Assembly (NCBI GenBank): GCA_945865315.1
Contig: CAMBDK010000010.1
Span: 1-47,886 of the forward strand
Length of the DNA stretch: 47,886 bases
Origin: Chitinophaga pinensis
GTDB lineage: Bacteria; Bacteroidota; Bacteroidia; 2-12-FULL-35-15
Reading direction: 5' to 3'
Shown: piece by piece, positions 16,993 through 26,195 of the stretch
Position numbering within the stretch: the stretch's first letter is position 1
How the letters are laid out: each line of letters opens with the position of its first letter
The notes under the pieces: generated by a model
What the model saw: the letters and a program-made list of their open reading frames with translations, nothing else
Told to the model about the DNA's origin: nothing
The model's database searches: none
Made by a program: the position numbers and the translations under genes

Positions 16993-19545
16993 ATGTATAA
17001 AAAATTAAATATCCTGTTTTTTCTTTTCATTATTACAATAGCTTTAAAAGCTCAGGTTTCACTGGGTGGCGGGGATTCAACAATTGTTAGTTTTTCAGCA
17101 CCAAAAGAATTTGAAATAGGAGGTTTAACTTTGTCGGGAGCAAATCATTTAGATCAAAATGTAATTATTTTGTTGTCAGGATTAAGCGTTGGAGATAAAG
17201 TTCAGGTGCCTGGCGATAAGTTCTCTAATGCTATTGAAAACTTATGGAAACAAGGGCTTTTTGAGGATGTGAAAATTACTGCCAATAAAATTCAAGGTTC
17301 TACCATTTTTATAAATATTGATGTATTGGAGAGGCCTCGCTTATCTAAATTTTCTCTTAAAGGCATGACAAAAAGTGAAGCTGACGATATTCGTGAAAAA
17401 ATTAAATTAATTAAAGGTAAAGTTGTCACGGATGGCTTATTGTCCTCCACTACTGTTAAAGTAAAAGAGTTTTTTATTAATAAGGGGTATTTGGATGTGA
17501 AAATTGATATTAGAAAAGAAAAAGATGAAAGGCTTGACAATAGTGTTATTCTTATTATAGAAGTGGTTAAGCAGGATAAAATACGGATTAAGGAAATAAA
17601 TATTGCAGGAAACAATTCTATAGAAACATGGAAGTTGCGGAGAGCTTTTAAAGAAACAAAACGCAGACGTTGGTTCAACCCCTTTAACTCTGCTAAGTTT
17701 GACGAGGATAATTATATAAAAGATAAAAAAGCATTAATAGCAAAGTACAATGCTAAAGGGTTTCGCGATGCTAAAATTGTAAAGGATACATTGTATCGTA
17801 TTGAAAACAGTAGAATTAATATTGATTTAATTATTGATGAAGGCCTTCGGTATTACTTTCGCGACATTAATTGGGTGGGCAATAGCAAATATACTGCAAA
17901 AGATTTGAATAATGTTTTTGGAATCAAAAAAGGAGATATTTATGATCAATCTCAATTAGATGCAAAACTATTTATGAACCCCAATGGGAATGATATCAGC
18001 TCATTATATATGGATGACGGGTATTTGTTTTTTAATGTTACACCTGCTGAAATCATGGCAACAAACGATTCTATTGATCTTGAAATGCGTATTTATGAAG
18101 GTAAACAAGCTACAATAAACAAAGTAACAGTTGTTGGAAATTCGAAGACTAATGACAGGGTAGTGATGCGGGAGATACGCACCAAACCAGGTCAGTTATT
18201 TCGCAGGTCAGATATTATCCGCACCCAGCGTGAATTGTCTCAATTAGGGTATTTTGATCCCGAAAAAATGAATGTTGTACCTACTCCAAATCCTGCAACA
18301 GGAACTGTTGATATAGAATATACGGTAGAGGAAAAGCCATCCGATCAGATAGAACTTTCAGGAGGTTACGGTGGAGGTCGCATTGTTGGAACATTGGGTA
18401 TTTCATTTAATAATTTTTCGGGAAGAAATTTTTTCAAAAGCGAATCCTGGCGGCCTTTACCTTCGGGTGATGGACAAAGATTGAGTGTTAGGGCACAATC
18501 AAATGGTTTGTTTTTTCAGTCCTATAATATTTCTTTTACTGAACCTTACTTAGGAGGTAAAAGGCCCAACTCATTAAGCGTTACAGCTTATTATTCTATT
18601 CAATCAAATGGTCAACTTAAAACGGTAAAAACCAATGGCGAAAAAGTTGTTAATCCTTTACGTCAATCACTCGATATATTTGGTTTTTCTGTTGGATTAG
18701 GAAAACGCTTAAAAAAACCAGACGATTATTTTACGATGTACCAGGAGCTTAATTATCAATATTATACCCTAAATAATTTCAATTCTATTTTTTCTTTTAG
18801 CAAAGGGTATTCAAATAATATTTATTATAAAATTTCAATTCAACGTAACTCAATTGACAAACCAATATTTGAAACACGAGGTTCACAATTAGCACTTACC
18901 GGGCAATTTACTCCCCCGTACTCGGTTTTTAATAATAAAGATTATTCAAGTTCAACCTTAACCGATCAGCAGCGATATAAGTTTGTAGAGTATCAAAAAT
19001 ATAAATTTACGGCAAAGTTTTTTACTCCAATTACTAATAAAAGAGGAACAGATGGCAAAGAAGCACGTAATTTGGTATTACGAACATCCGCAGGTTTTGG
19101 CTTTTTAACTTCATACAACAGTAAAGTAGGTGTCGCACCATTTGAGCGCTTTTATTTAGGTGGTAGTGGATTAACAGGCTTTGCTCTTGATGGCAGAGAA
19201 ATAATTGCTTTAAGAGGTTATGACGATCAATCCGTATCTGTAAGAACAGGCGCTGCATTTATTACTAAATATTCAATGGAATTGCGTTTCCCGGTCTCAC
19301 TTAACCCGCAAGCTACTATTTATATTCTTGGTTTTGCCGAAGCAGGAAATTCATGGGATAAAACAAATAATTTTGACCCTTTTAATGTGAAGAGATCTAC
19401 TGGAATGGGTGTTAGAATATTTTTGCCCATGTTTGGATTACTAGGCTTTGATTATGGATGGAGATTAGATGATATTCCATCAAATTTAGGAATGCAAAAA
19501 GGGCAGTTTCATTTTACAATTGGCGCTGCCATTGGCGAGTTGTAA
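16993..19545 (+). CDS. bamA: Outer-membrane protein assembly factor BamA
   Basis: BamA folds and inserts beta-barrel proteins into the outer membrane. Of 850 residues, the signal peptide (MYKKLNILFFLFIITIALKA) is followed by about five POTRA domains (roughly 30-440), for example LSGLSVGDKVQVPGDKFSNA, KGMTKSEADDIREKIK and FRDINWVGNSKYTAKDLNNV. The Omp85 barrel then carries the conserved loop-6 arginine motif LRGYDDQSVS near residue 740. The C-terminus is FTIGAAIGEL, so it lacks the usual terminal Phe/Trp. The two OmpH/Skp chaperones follow after a gap with its own promoter. Identification is firm from domains and context. Confidence 0.95.
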   Translation: MYKKLNILFFLFIITIALKAQVSLGGGDSTIVSFSAPKEFEIGGLTLSGANHLDQNVIILLSGLSVGDKVQVPGDKFSNAIENLWKQGLFEDVKITANKIQGSTIFINIDVLERPRLSKFSLKGMTKSEADDIREKIKLIKGKVVTDGLLSSTTVKVKEFFINKGYLDVKIDIRKEKDERLDNSVILIIEVVKQDKIRIKEINIAGNNSIETWKLRRAFKETKRRRWFNPFNSAKFDEDNYIKDKKALIAKYNAKGFRDAKIVKDTLYRIENSRINIDLIIDEGLRYYFRDINWVGNSKYTAKDLNNVFGIKKGDIYDQSQLDAKLFMNPNGNDISSLYMDDGYLFFNVTPAEIMATNDSIDLEMRIYEGKQATINKVTVVGNSKTNDRVVMREIRTKPGQLFRRSDIIRTQRELSQLGYFDPEKMNVVPTPNPATGTVDIEYTVEEKPSDQIELSGGYGGGRIVGTLGISFNNFSGRNFFKSESWRPLPSGDGQRLSVRAQSNGLFFQSYNISFTEPYLGGKRPNSLSVTAYYSIQSNGQLKTVKTNGEKVVNPLRQSLDIFGFSVGLGKRLKKPDDYFTMYQELNYQYYTLNNFNSIFSFSKGYSNNIYYKISIQRNSIDKPIFETRGSQLALTGQFTPPYSVFNNKDYSSSTLTDQQRYKFVEYQKYKFTAKFFTPITNKRGTDGKEARNLVLRTSAGFGFLTSYNSKVGVAPFERFYLGGSGLTGFALDGREIIALRGYDDQSVSVRTGAAFITKYSMELRFPVSLNPQATIYILGFAEAGNSWDKTNNFDPFNVKRSTGMGVRIFLPMFGLLGFDYGWRLDDIPSNLGMQKGQFHFTIGAAIGEL

Positions 19546-19708
19546 AACAGTTAATTACCAAAGTTTTTTTCGATCTGCTTCGTTTTTAATAAGATAAATC
19601 TATTGCCATTAATTAGGAGTTTTGGTAAATAATGTTAAAAAATACTAAATTGTAATACTTATTCAATATTTTGTTAAATTTGCTTCGTAAAATATGTTTT
19701 GAAAAGTA

Positions 19709-19739
19709 TTGTTTAGTATTTTTAAATAAAATATATTTG
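19709..19739 (+). promoter_or_regulatory. Promoter of the ompH pair, TTG-N20-TATATTTG
   Basis: TTG (19709-19711), 20 nt, then TATATTTG (19732-19739) match both Bacteroidota promoter boxes. Transcription would begin around 19746. That rules out the earliest in-frame TTG at 19741 as a start and favours ATG 19765 or 19777 for the first ompH. Confidence 0.7.
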
Positions 19740-19764
19740 TTTGTTTAATTTTATAATTTTTAAA

Positions 19765-20328
19765 ATGAAAATTAAAATGAGAAAATCAATTTTTATAATT
19801 TGTATTTTTTTAACAATTAATACGCTTGCATTTAGTCAAAAATTTGCCTTTGTCGACACAGAGTATATTTTAGCTCAAGTCCCAGAATATAAGGCTGCAC
19901 AAACCGATTTAGATAAAGTGTCGGTTCAGTGGCAAAAGGAAATAGAAGCAAAGTATGCCGAAATTGACAAAATGTACAAAGCTTATCAGGCGGAACAGAT
20001 TTTGCTTACTGAAGATATGAAGAAAAAGCGCGAGGGCGACATCGTTTCAAAAGAAAAAGAAGCTAAGGAATTACAAAAAATTCGTTTTGGTGTGGATGGC
20101 GAATTATTTAAAAAACGCCAAGAGCTAGTTAAGCCCATACAGGATAAAGTGTACGCCTCTGTTAAAGCTATTGCCGATAAAGGAACCTACTCCATAATTT
20201 TTGATAAATCAAGTGATTTAACCATGCTTTATGCAAACTCAAAGCTCGATAAAAGCGATGCGGTGTTAGAGCATATGGGTTATAAAGTTGGAAATACTGG
20301 GGCAAAAGCAACAGTAATAAAAAAGTAA
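19765..20328 (+). CDS. OmpH/Skp-family periplasmic chaperone, copy 1
   Basis: Skp-like chaperones hold unfolded outer-membrane proteins on their way to BamA. ATG 19765 gives 187 residues (MKIKMRKSIFIICIFLTINT, signal cut near AFSQ); ATG 19777 is an equally good start. The mature protein begins KFAFVDTEYILAQVPEYKAA, the family's typical first strand. A long, highly charged coiled coil follows (about residues 50-125, for example KEAKELQKIRFGVDGELFKK), then the body strand YSIIFDKSSDLTMLYA. It lies 68 bp before a second ompH, in the bamA cluster. Confidence 0.9.
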   Translation: MKIKMRKSIFIICIFLTINTLAFSQKFAFVDTEYILAQVPEYKAAQTDLDKVSVQWQKEIEAKYAEIDKMYKAYQAEQILLTEDMKKKREGDIVSKEKEAKELQKIRFGVDGELFKKRQELVKPIQDKVYASVKAIADKGTYSIIFDKSSDLTMLYANSKLDKSDAVLEHMGYKVGNTGAKATVIKK

Positions 20329-20396
20329 TATATAATCAATAAACAATAAACAATTAGCAATAAACAATTAATAATAAAAATTAAAAAATAAAAAAC

Positions 20397-20945
20397 ATGA
20401 AGAATATCGTAAAAAAAACTGCATTAGGAGTTGTATTAATCGCTAGTTCATTTACTACTGTAAATGCACAAAAAATAGCGCATGTAAATTTGGATTCATT
20501 AATACGAATTATGCCAGAATCAAAAGTTGCACAGCAAGGTGTTCAAGCATATGCAAAACAATTGGAACAACAAGTTACAGCGATGCAAGATGAGCTAAAA
20601 ACTAAATATACTGAATTTCAAGAAAAATCAAAAGATTTAGCTGAGGTGGTGCGTGCTTCAAAAGAAAAAGAATTAAACGATTTAAATACACGTATTCAAG
20701 AGTTTCAGCAACAAGCACAAGCTGATTACCAAAAGAAAACTGCTGAATTGTCGAGACCAGTTTACGATAAAGCAAAAAAAGCAATTGATTTAGTTGCTAA
20801 AGAAAATGGTTATAAATATGCATTGGACTCAAGTTCTGGTGCTATAATATACAGCGAACCAGCTGACGATATCCTTTCATTGGTTATTAAAAAATTAGGA
20901 ATAACTAATCCTCAGCCGATATCACAATTGCCAAATACTAAATAA
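20397..20945 (+). CDS. OmpH/Skp-family periplasmic chaperone, copy 2
   Basis: 182 residues with signal peptide MKNIVKKTALGVVLIASSF ending VNAQ. It has the same architecture as the preceding gene: first strand KIAHVNLDSLIRIMPESKVA, charged coiled coil (about 45-120), then YKYALDSSSGAIIYSEPADD. It is a diverged paralogue rather than a recent copy. The 68-bp spacer upstream contains tandem CAATAAACAA-like units and no clear promoter, so both ompH genes are probably one transcript, ended by the terminator just downstream. Confidence 0.9.
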   Translation: MKNIVKKTALGVVLIASSFTTVNAQKIAHVNLDSLIRIMPESKVAQQGVQAYAKQLEQQVTAMQDELKTKYTEFQEKSKDLAEVVRASKEKELNDLNTRIQEFQQQAQADYQKKTAELSRPVYDKAKKAIDLVAKENGYKYALDSSSGAIIYSEPADDILSLVIKKLGITNPQPISQLPNTK

Positions 20946-20970
20946 GAATAATTACAATACTGTTTATAAC

Positions 20971-21006
20971 AAAAGCCTCGCCACGATTATTCGGGGCGAG
21001 GTTTTT
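20971..21006 (+). terminator. Strong terminator after the ompH pair
   Basis: A GC-rich 7-bp stem CCTCGCC / GGCGAGG (20976-20982 and 20995-21001) is flanked by AAAA on the left and TTTTT on the right. It begins 26 nt after the second ompH stop and separates that unit from murI. Confidence 0.85.
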
Positions 21007-21087
21007 GGCATTTATATAATTGTTGATTTTTGAAATTTGTTTTAACAATATAGAAATTAAAATAATTGAATTTTATAATTAATTAAA

Positions 21088-21921
21088 GTGCTAGACAATA
21101 AAAAATCACCAATAGGAATTTTTGATTCGGGCTATGGAGGGCTTACAGTTTTAGAGGAAATAGTGAAACACTTGCCTCAGTACGACTATATATACTTAGG
21201 TGATAATGCACGCGCTCCATACGGTACAAGGTCTTTTGAAACAGTTTATGAATACACGCTTCAATGTGTGCGTCAATTATTTTCTATGGGCTGCGAATTG
21301 GTGATTCTGGCATGCAATACATCCTCTGCAAAAGCATTGCGCAGCATACAGCAAAATGATTTGCCATTAATTTCACCTATTAAAAGAGTTTTAGGGGTAA
21401 TTCGACCAACTACTGAAATAGTTGGGAAATATTCTAAAAATGGACATGTTGGTATACTGGGAACGGCAGGGACAATTGCATCCAACTCTTATCCAATTGA
21501 AATTAAAAAGTTCTTCCCTCATTTTGAAGTAGTTCAAGAGGCTTGCCCAATGTGGGTTCCCTTAGTAGAAAATAATGAGTTTAATAATGAAGGAGCCGAT
21601 TATTATATTCAAAAAAATATTATTTCTCTGCTTTCAAAAGATAAAGATATTGATACTGTTATATTGGGCTGTACGCATTATCCTTTATTGATAAACAAAA
21701 TAAAAAAATATTTGCCCCCACATATTTCAATTCTTTCTCAAGGAGAAATTATTGCAAATAGTTTAGCAGATTATTTAAAACGACATTCCGACTTAGAGAA
21801 AAAATGCAGCAAAGGTGGCGGAGATATCGAGTTTTATACTACTGATGCTCCCGATAATTTTAATAATGCCGCTTTATTATTTTATGGAAGAGTTATCAAA
21901 TCAATGCATATAAATTTATAA
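21088..21921 (+). CDS. murI: Glutamate racemase
   Basis: It makes D-glutamate for peptidoglycan from L-glutamate by a cofactor-free two-cysteine mechanism. The start is GTG 21088 (MLDNKKSPIGIFDSGYGG), giving 277 residues; no ATG fits the conserved N-terminus. Visible motifs: FDSGYGGLTVL with the catalytic-site Asp, YLGDNARAPYGTRS, first cysteine in LACNTSSAKALR (about residue 74), second in ILGCTHYPLL (about residue 193). It closes the envelope cluster but sits behind the terminator, so it needs its own promoter; none was convincing. Confidence 0.95.
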   Translation: MLDNKKSPIGIFDSGYGGLTVLEEIVKHLPQYDYIYLGDNARAPYGTRSFETVYEYTLQCVRQLFSMGCELVILACNTSSAKALRSIQQNDLPLISPIKRVLGVIRPTTEIVGKYSKNGHVGILGTAGTIASNSYPIEIKKFFPHFEVVQEACPMWVPLVENNEFNNEGADYYIQKNIISLLSKDKDIDTVILGCTHYPLLINKIKKYLPPHISILSQGEIIANSLADYLKRHSDLEKKCSKGGGDIEFYTTDAPDNFNNAALLFYGRVIKSMHINL

Positions 21922-22141
21922 TATATTATTATAACGTGAAACCCATCAGGTATAAAATTATTTGGTTTTAGTATAATTTTTTACTTAATAGACCATAAGT
22001 TTTACAATGTCAATAAATAAGGGCAATTAAAGAGAAGAAAAAATGTAAATTTGTTGCCGAATTTAATTCTGTATTTATTGTATTTGATAAATCTAAATTA
22101 AAATTCAAAATCCTTTTTAAACGTAAACATTTTTATTTTAA

Positions 22142-23788
<1,647 letters not shown>

Positions 23789-23793
23789 TATTA

Positions 23794-23840
23794 TACCCTT
23801 TTTAAAAATGCCTGTTTTAAAAAATATTCAGGGTAATTTT
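23794..23840. terminator. Bidirectional terminator between the ABC-F and SDR genes
   Basis: TACCC / GGGTA (23794-23798 and 23831-23835) enclose a TTTTTAAAA / TTTTAAAAA inner stem, followed by a T-run on the plus side. It sits in the 62-bp gap between two converging genes. The structure is AT-rich, so confidence is moderate. Confidence 0.45.
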
Positions 23841-23850
23841 TTTGTAGGAT

Positions 23851-24639
23851 TTATAAACAGCCCGTTCTTCCTCCATCCACAGGTAAATTAATACCTGTAA
23901 TATAGGACGCTGCCGGACTAGCTAAAAAAGCTACTGCATTTGCAATTTCTGAGGGATCAGCAAAGCGAGCTAAAGGAATTTCCCCTTGCATTTCTTTTTT
24001 AATTTCGTTCAAGGAATCTCCAGAGTTTTTAGATTTATTTTCTATTATATTTTGTAATCTACCAGTTAATGTTGCACCAGGGAGTACGTTATTCACAGTA
24101 ATTCCGAATGGAGCCACTTCATTTGATAATGTTTTAGACCAATTAGCTACTGCAGCGCGGATGGTATTGGATACGCCCAAGTTTTTTAATGGTATTTTAA
24201 CTGATGTGCTTATAATGTTAATTATTCTACCATATTTCTCTTTTTTCATCCCTTCAAGAACTGCTTGAGTTAATATGTGGTTACATACTAAATGATCATT
24301 AAAAGCTTGAAGAAAATCCTCCACTTTAGCATTGCCAATAGTTCCGCTTGGTGGTCCTCCTGTGTTATTTACTAAAATATGTAAGGCTCCTTGTTTAGCC
24401 ATAAAATTTTCTATTATTTCTTTTAGTAAATGGGGCTGATGGAAATCGGCACACAAAAAAGTATGCGACTGTCCGTTAGAAACATCTAACTCGCATAAGG
24501 TGTTTTTTAATGCAACTTCATCACGTGCAAGCAATATTACATTTGCCCCTAGTAAAGCAAGTTCAATGGCAGTTGCTTTTCCAATACCTTGTGTGCTTCC
24601 ACAAACAAGGGCTGTTTTTTTATTTAAATTTAAATTCAT
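23851..24639 (-). CDS. SDR-family oxidoreductase with altered active site
   Basis: 262 residues with a Rossmann fold of the FabG-like short-chain dehydrogenase class. Cofactor loop: CGSTQGIGKATA (Gly-rich, residues 13-24). NAG-like motif: LVNNTGGPP. The catalytic serine region IINIISTS is present. Where the Tyr-x-x-x-Lys pair should be, alignment gives Ser-Asn-Thr-Ile-Arg (LGVSNTIRAAVANWSKTL), so Tyr is replaced by Ser and Lys by Arg. I recall a group of SDR proteins with this SNTIR-type site, so it is probably a subfamily trait. The C-terminus ASYITGINLPVDGGRTG is normal. The substrate is unknown. A -7 match (TAATTTTG) lies just upstream, touching repeat copy A. Confidence 0.85.
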   Translation of the reverse strand: MNLNLNKKTALVCGSTQGIGKATAIELALLGANVILLARDEVALKNTLCELDVSNGQSHTFLCADFHQPHLLKEIIENFMAKQGALHILVNNTGGPPSGTIGNAKVEDFLQAFNDHLVCNHILTQAVLEGMKKEKYGRIINIISTSVKIPLKNLGVSNTIRAAVANWSKTLSNEVAPFGITVNNVLPGATLTGRLQNIIENKSKNSGDSLNEIKKEMQGEIPLARFADPSEIANAVAFLASPAASYITGINLPVDGGRTGCL

Positions 24640-24649
24640 AAATCAAAAT

Positions 24650-24888
24650 TAGTGAAGTTTTCGAAATAACTCCCGCAAATTAAATGGTTCAAAAACTGTG
24701 TATTTTTCTTTTGTCTTGATAAAAAAGAAACAAAAAATCAAGAACAAACGATTCCTCCCCACCAGCAACACTGCATCGCGTTTGTTCATTTTCCACACGC
24801 GTTTTCATAAGGATATTTTTTGCAAAAAAATGAAATCATCTGTTTTTATTAATATATATGTTTTGTCGAAATTATTTTGAAAGCTTTA
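24650..24888 (+). repeat. Interspersed ~240-bp repeat, copy A
   Basis: One of three copies (with 28591-28830 and 32724-32960) in the same orientation, roughly 85% identical by eye. Internal structure: TCTTGAT / ATCAAGA (24714-24720 and 24737-24743), and a perfect 9-bp inverted repeat GAACAAACG / CGTTTGTTC (24742-24750 and 24779-24787). It starts within 11 bp of the SDR start codon. A 60-codon frame inside is broken by indels in copy B, so it is not considered coding. The remaining sequence to 25054 shows nothing recognisable. Confidence 0.85.
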
Positions 24889-25054
24889 CTTAATTAATAA
24901 TACGCACAATGTATACCGTATAAATTGCATTTTTTTTGTTCTTTTTGAAATTTTACGGTTTCAGTTTCTTAGTTTAAAACAATTCAATTAAGAGCAAGAA
25001 CTTTCGTTTTCTACAAAACTTTAATTATTATCCTCGCAATGACCTGTAGTGTTA

Positions 25055-25579
25055 TTATTTAGCATTTTCCTTAAACCACCCACTATACATTATATAATTA
25101 TTTGCAATGCGATTTATTTCACCATTTATTAAATCCGGATTAATATCTTTTACTTTTTTCCCAGGAATACCAGCATAAATTACACCTGCTGGAACTTTAG
25201 TGTTTTCTAGAATTACCGAACCTGCAGCAATGATTGTATTACTACCTATTTCGCAATTATCCATAATGATGGCACCCATTCCAATCAATACATTGTCGTG
25301 TATAATGCAGCCATGCAGTATGGCATTGTGTCCTATTGAAACATTATTACCAATAAATACTTTTGTCTTTTCATACGTACAATGTATAACAGCCCCATCT
25401 TGTACATTTACTTTATTTCCTATGCGAATAGAATTTACATCACCTCTAACAACAGAATTAAACCAGAAGCTGCATTGGTTTCCTGTAATTACATCTCCCA
25501 CTATAGTAGAGTTCTCAGCTAAATAACAATCGTCGCCAAATTTTGGTAATATTCCTTTAACAGGTTTTATTAATGCCAT
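25055..25579 (-). CDS. Gamma-carbonic anhydrase-like left-handed beta-helix protein
   Basis: 174 residues composed of hexapeptide repeats (for example IRIGNKVNVQDGAVIH, VSIGHNAILHGC, VLIGMGAIIMD) that fold as a left-handed triangular helix and trimerise. The three zinc-ligand histidines of the gamma-CA family are all present: VIHCTY, SIGHNA and ILHGC. The Arg/Asp pair RGDVNSI is also kept. It may hydrate CO2 or, like many YrdA/PaaY relatives, have another or no activity. Minus strand, downstream of the heavy-metal-associated gene by 79 bp; a TAAATTTG -7 match (25641-25634) suggests separate transcription. Confidence 0.88.
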   Translation of the reverse strand: MALIKPVKGILPKFGDDCYLAENSTIVGDVITGNQCSFWFNSVVRGDVNSIRIGNKVNVQDGAVIHCTYEKTKVFIGNNVSIGHNAILHGCIIHDNVLIGMGAIIMDNCEIGSNTIIAAGSVILENTKVPAGVIYAGIPGKKVKDINPDLINGEINRIANNYIMYSGWFKENAK

Positions 25580-25658
25580 TATTTAAATTTTAATATTTTC
25601 AGTTTAAAAATTTATAAATTTTATAATTTAAGCCAAATTTATTGAACATGAAAAGAGT

Positions 25659-26093
25659 TTATTCTTCATGGATAGGATTGTCTTTTTTACAACAAGCGCT
25701 TAATTTATTATACGCTTTTGGGCTAGCTGCTAGTTCATCCGCATCATATCCTGTATTTGATATTGCAACACGGATTTTTTCTGGGCTTGTTTTTTTTGAG
25801 TTATATAAAATTGTTATAATTTGAGATTTTACATCCAAATTTGATTTTTTTATTCCTTTTTCAAAAGCCAATGCAGTTTCAATTGTTTCTTTACACATGC
25901 CGCAAACAGCAGAAGTTTTTACTTTTAGTTCTTTATTTTTAGCGTCCTGCGCCTTTAATACCGGAGAATAGAAAACTAAAAATAGTATTACAGGGATAGT
26001 TAATAATAAATGAATAAAGAACTTTTTGGAATCTTTATTAATTGTCGCTCTTCCGAATTTCTTATTCAATATTTTAGGGATTTCACTTTTCAT
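25659..26093 (-). CDS. Exported heavy-metal-associated (HMA) domain protein
   Basis: 144 residues. A basic N-terminus of about 25 residues precedes a single hydrophobic segment (FFIHLLLTIPVILFLVFYS) and a likely cleavage site at LKAQ. The HMA fold follows (about 55-125) with metal-binding loop SAVCGMCKETIE, a CxxC. A C-terminal SACCKKD adds a second cysteine pair. It should act in the periplasm, binding Cu(I) or a similar soft metal. It lies 102 bp downstream of a TonB receptor on the same strand, a pairing common in Bacteroidota. Whether it serves uptake or detoxification cannot be told. No alternative internal ATG would preserve the export signal. Confidence 0.85.
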   Translation of the reverse strand: MKSEIPKILNKKFGRATINKDSKKFFIHLLLTIPVILFLVFYSPVLKAQDAKNKELKVKTSAVCGMCKETIETALAFEKGIKKSNLDVKSQIITILYNSKKTSPEKIRVAISNTGYDADELAASPKAYNKLSACCKKDNPIHEE

Positions 26094-26195
26094 ATTTGAG
26101 ATTAGATTTTTAAAATTAAAAACAAAAAAATAATTATTTTATATATTTCTTGATGCAATTATTAATATTAATAGATTTTACTTTTCATCCAGCAT

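Noticed and set aside
20329-20396. CAATAAACAA tandem units between the ompH genes as a CRISPR-like or regulatory repeat
   Set aside because: Units are short, imperfect and AT-only; no regular spacers.
24698-24880. 60- to 90-codon frames inside the three repeat copies
   Set aside because: Indels shift the frame between copies and no codon-type conservation is seen; they are by-products of the repeat.
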